From: an uncultured Bacteroidota bacterium
Lineage (GTDB): Bacteria > Bacteroidota > Bacteroidia > Chitinophagales > LD1
Direction: 5' to 3'
DNA length: 6,637 nt
Assembly: GCA_937894725.1 (NCBI GenBank)
Contig: CALAYL010000077.1
Location: 1 to 6,637 of the forward strand
The notes below the pieces were generated by a model. The model worked only from the letters and a program-made list of their open reading frames with translations. It did no database searches and was not told where the DNA came from. This document shows, one piece after another, positions 6,607-6,637 of the stretch (positions within the stretch are counted from its first letter, which is position 1; each line of letters begins with the position of its first letter). The position numbers were made by a program, and so were the translations under genes.

Positions 6607-6637
6607 AAAACCTGTTTTTGGAGACAAAAAAAAGCAG

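Noticed and set aside
6615..6630. TTTTTG-GAGA-CAAAAA hairpin near the right edge as a terminator
   Set aside because: The stem is nearly all A-T and is followed by A's on the plus strand and ACAGG on the minus strand, so there is no downstream T-tract. The following gene context lies outside the window.

Overview
The window looks like chromosomal DNA from a member of the Bacteroidota. The evidence is the lack of Shine-Dalgarno sequences before the starts, two copies of the phylum's characteristic -7 promoter element TAnnTTTG (here TATATTTG both times), and a TonB-dependent receptor paired with an HmuY-type lipoprotein. It is a moderately AT-rich, densely coded region with no RNA genes, insertion sequences, CRISPR arrays or phage genes. 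The lineage below phylum level cannot be judged from this sequence.

Layout: (1) 1-703, minus strand: the N-terminal 234 codons of an FGGY-family sugar kinase, running off the left edge. (2) 704-968: a 265-bp divergent intergenic region carrying the promoter of the next gene. (3) 969-2147 and 2198-3502, plus strand: a glutaryl-CoA dehydrogenase-type acyl-CoA dehydrogenase, followed 50 bp later by a lipoyl-bearing E2 acyltransferase of a 2-oxo acid dehydrogenase complex. (4) 3503-3508: a 6-bp convergent junction with a possible AT-rich hairpin spanning both stop codons. (5) 4516-3509 and 6546-4519 (transcription right to left): a TonB-dependent outer-membrane receptor and, 2 bp after its stop, an HmuY-like lipoprotein. 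(6) 6547-6637: the receptor's upstream region, with a -7 element and a 9-bp direct repeat spaced by one helical turn.

The two plus-strand genes suggest amino-acid catabolism. An E2 core makes acyl-CoA from a 2-oxo acid, and glutaryl-CoA dehydrogenase converts glutaryl-CoA (from lysine or tryptophan via 2-oxoadipate) to crotonyl-CoA. The minus-strand pair is a receptor/surface-lipoprotein module most like the HmuR/HmuY heme-acquisition type, with a recognisable YRAP...His...NxNL heme-receptor box. The sugar kinase is a separate unit.

No clearly new biological system is visible. The points most worth a second look are the PhoB-box-like direct repeat upstream of the receptor, the near-leaderless receptor start, and the unusually long, possibly two-part HmuY-like lipoprotein.
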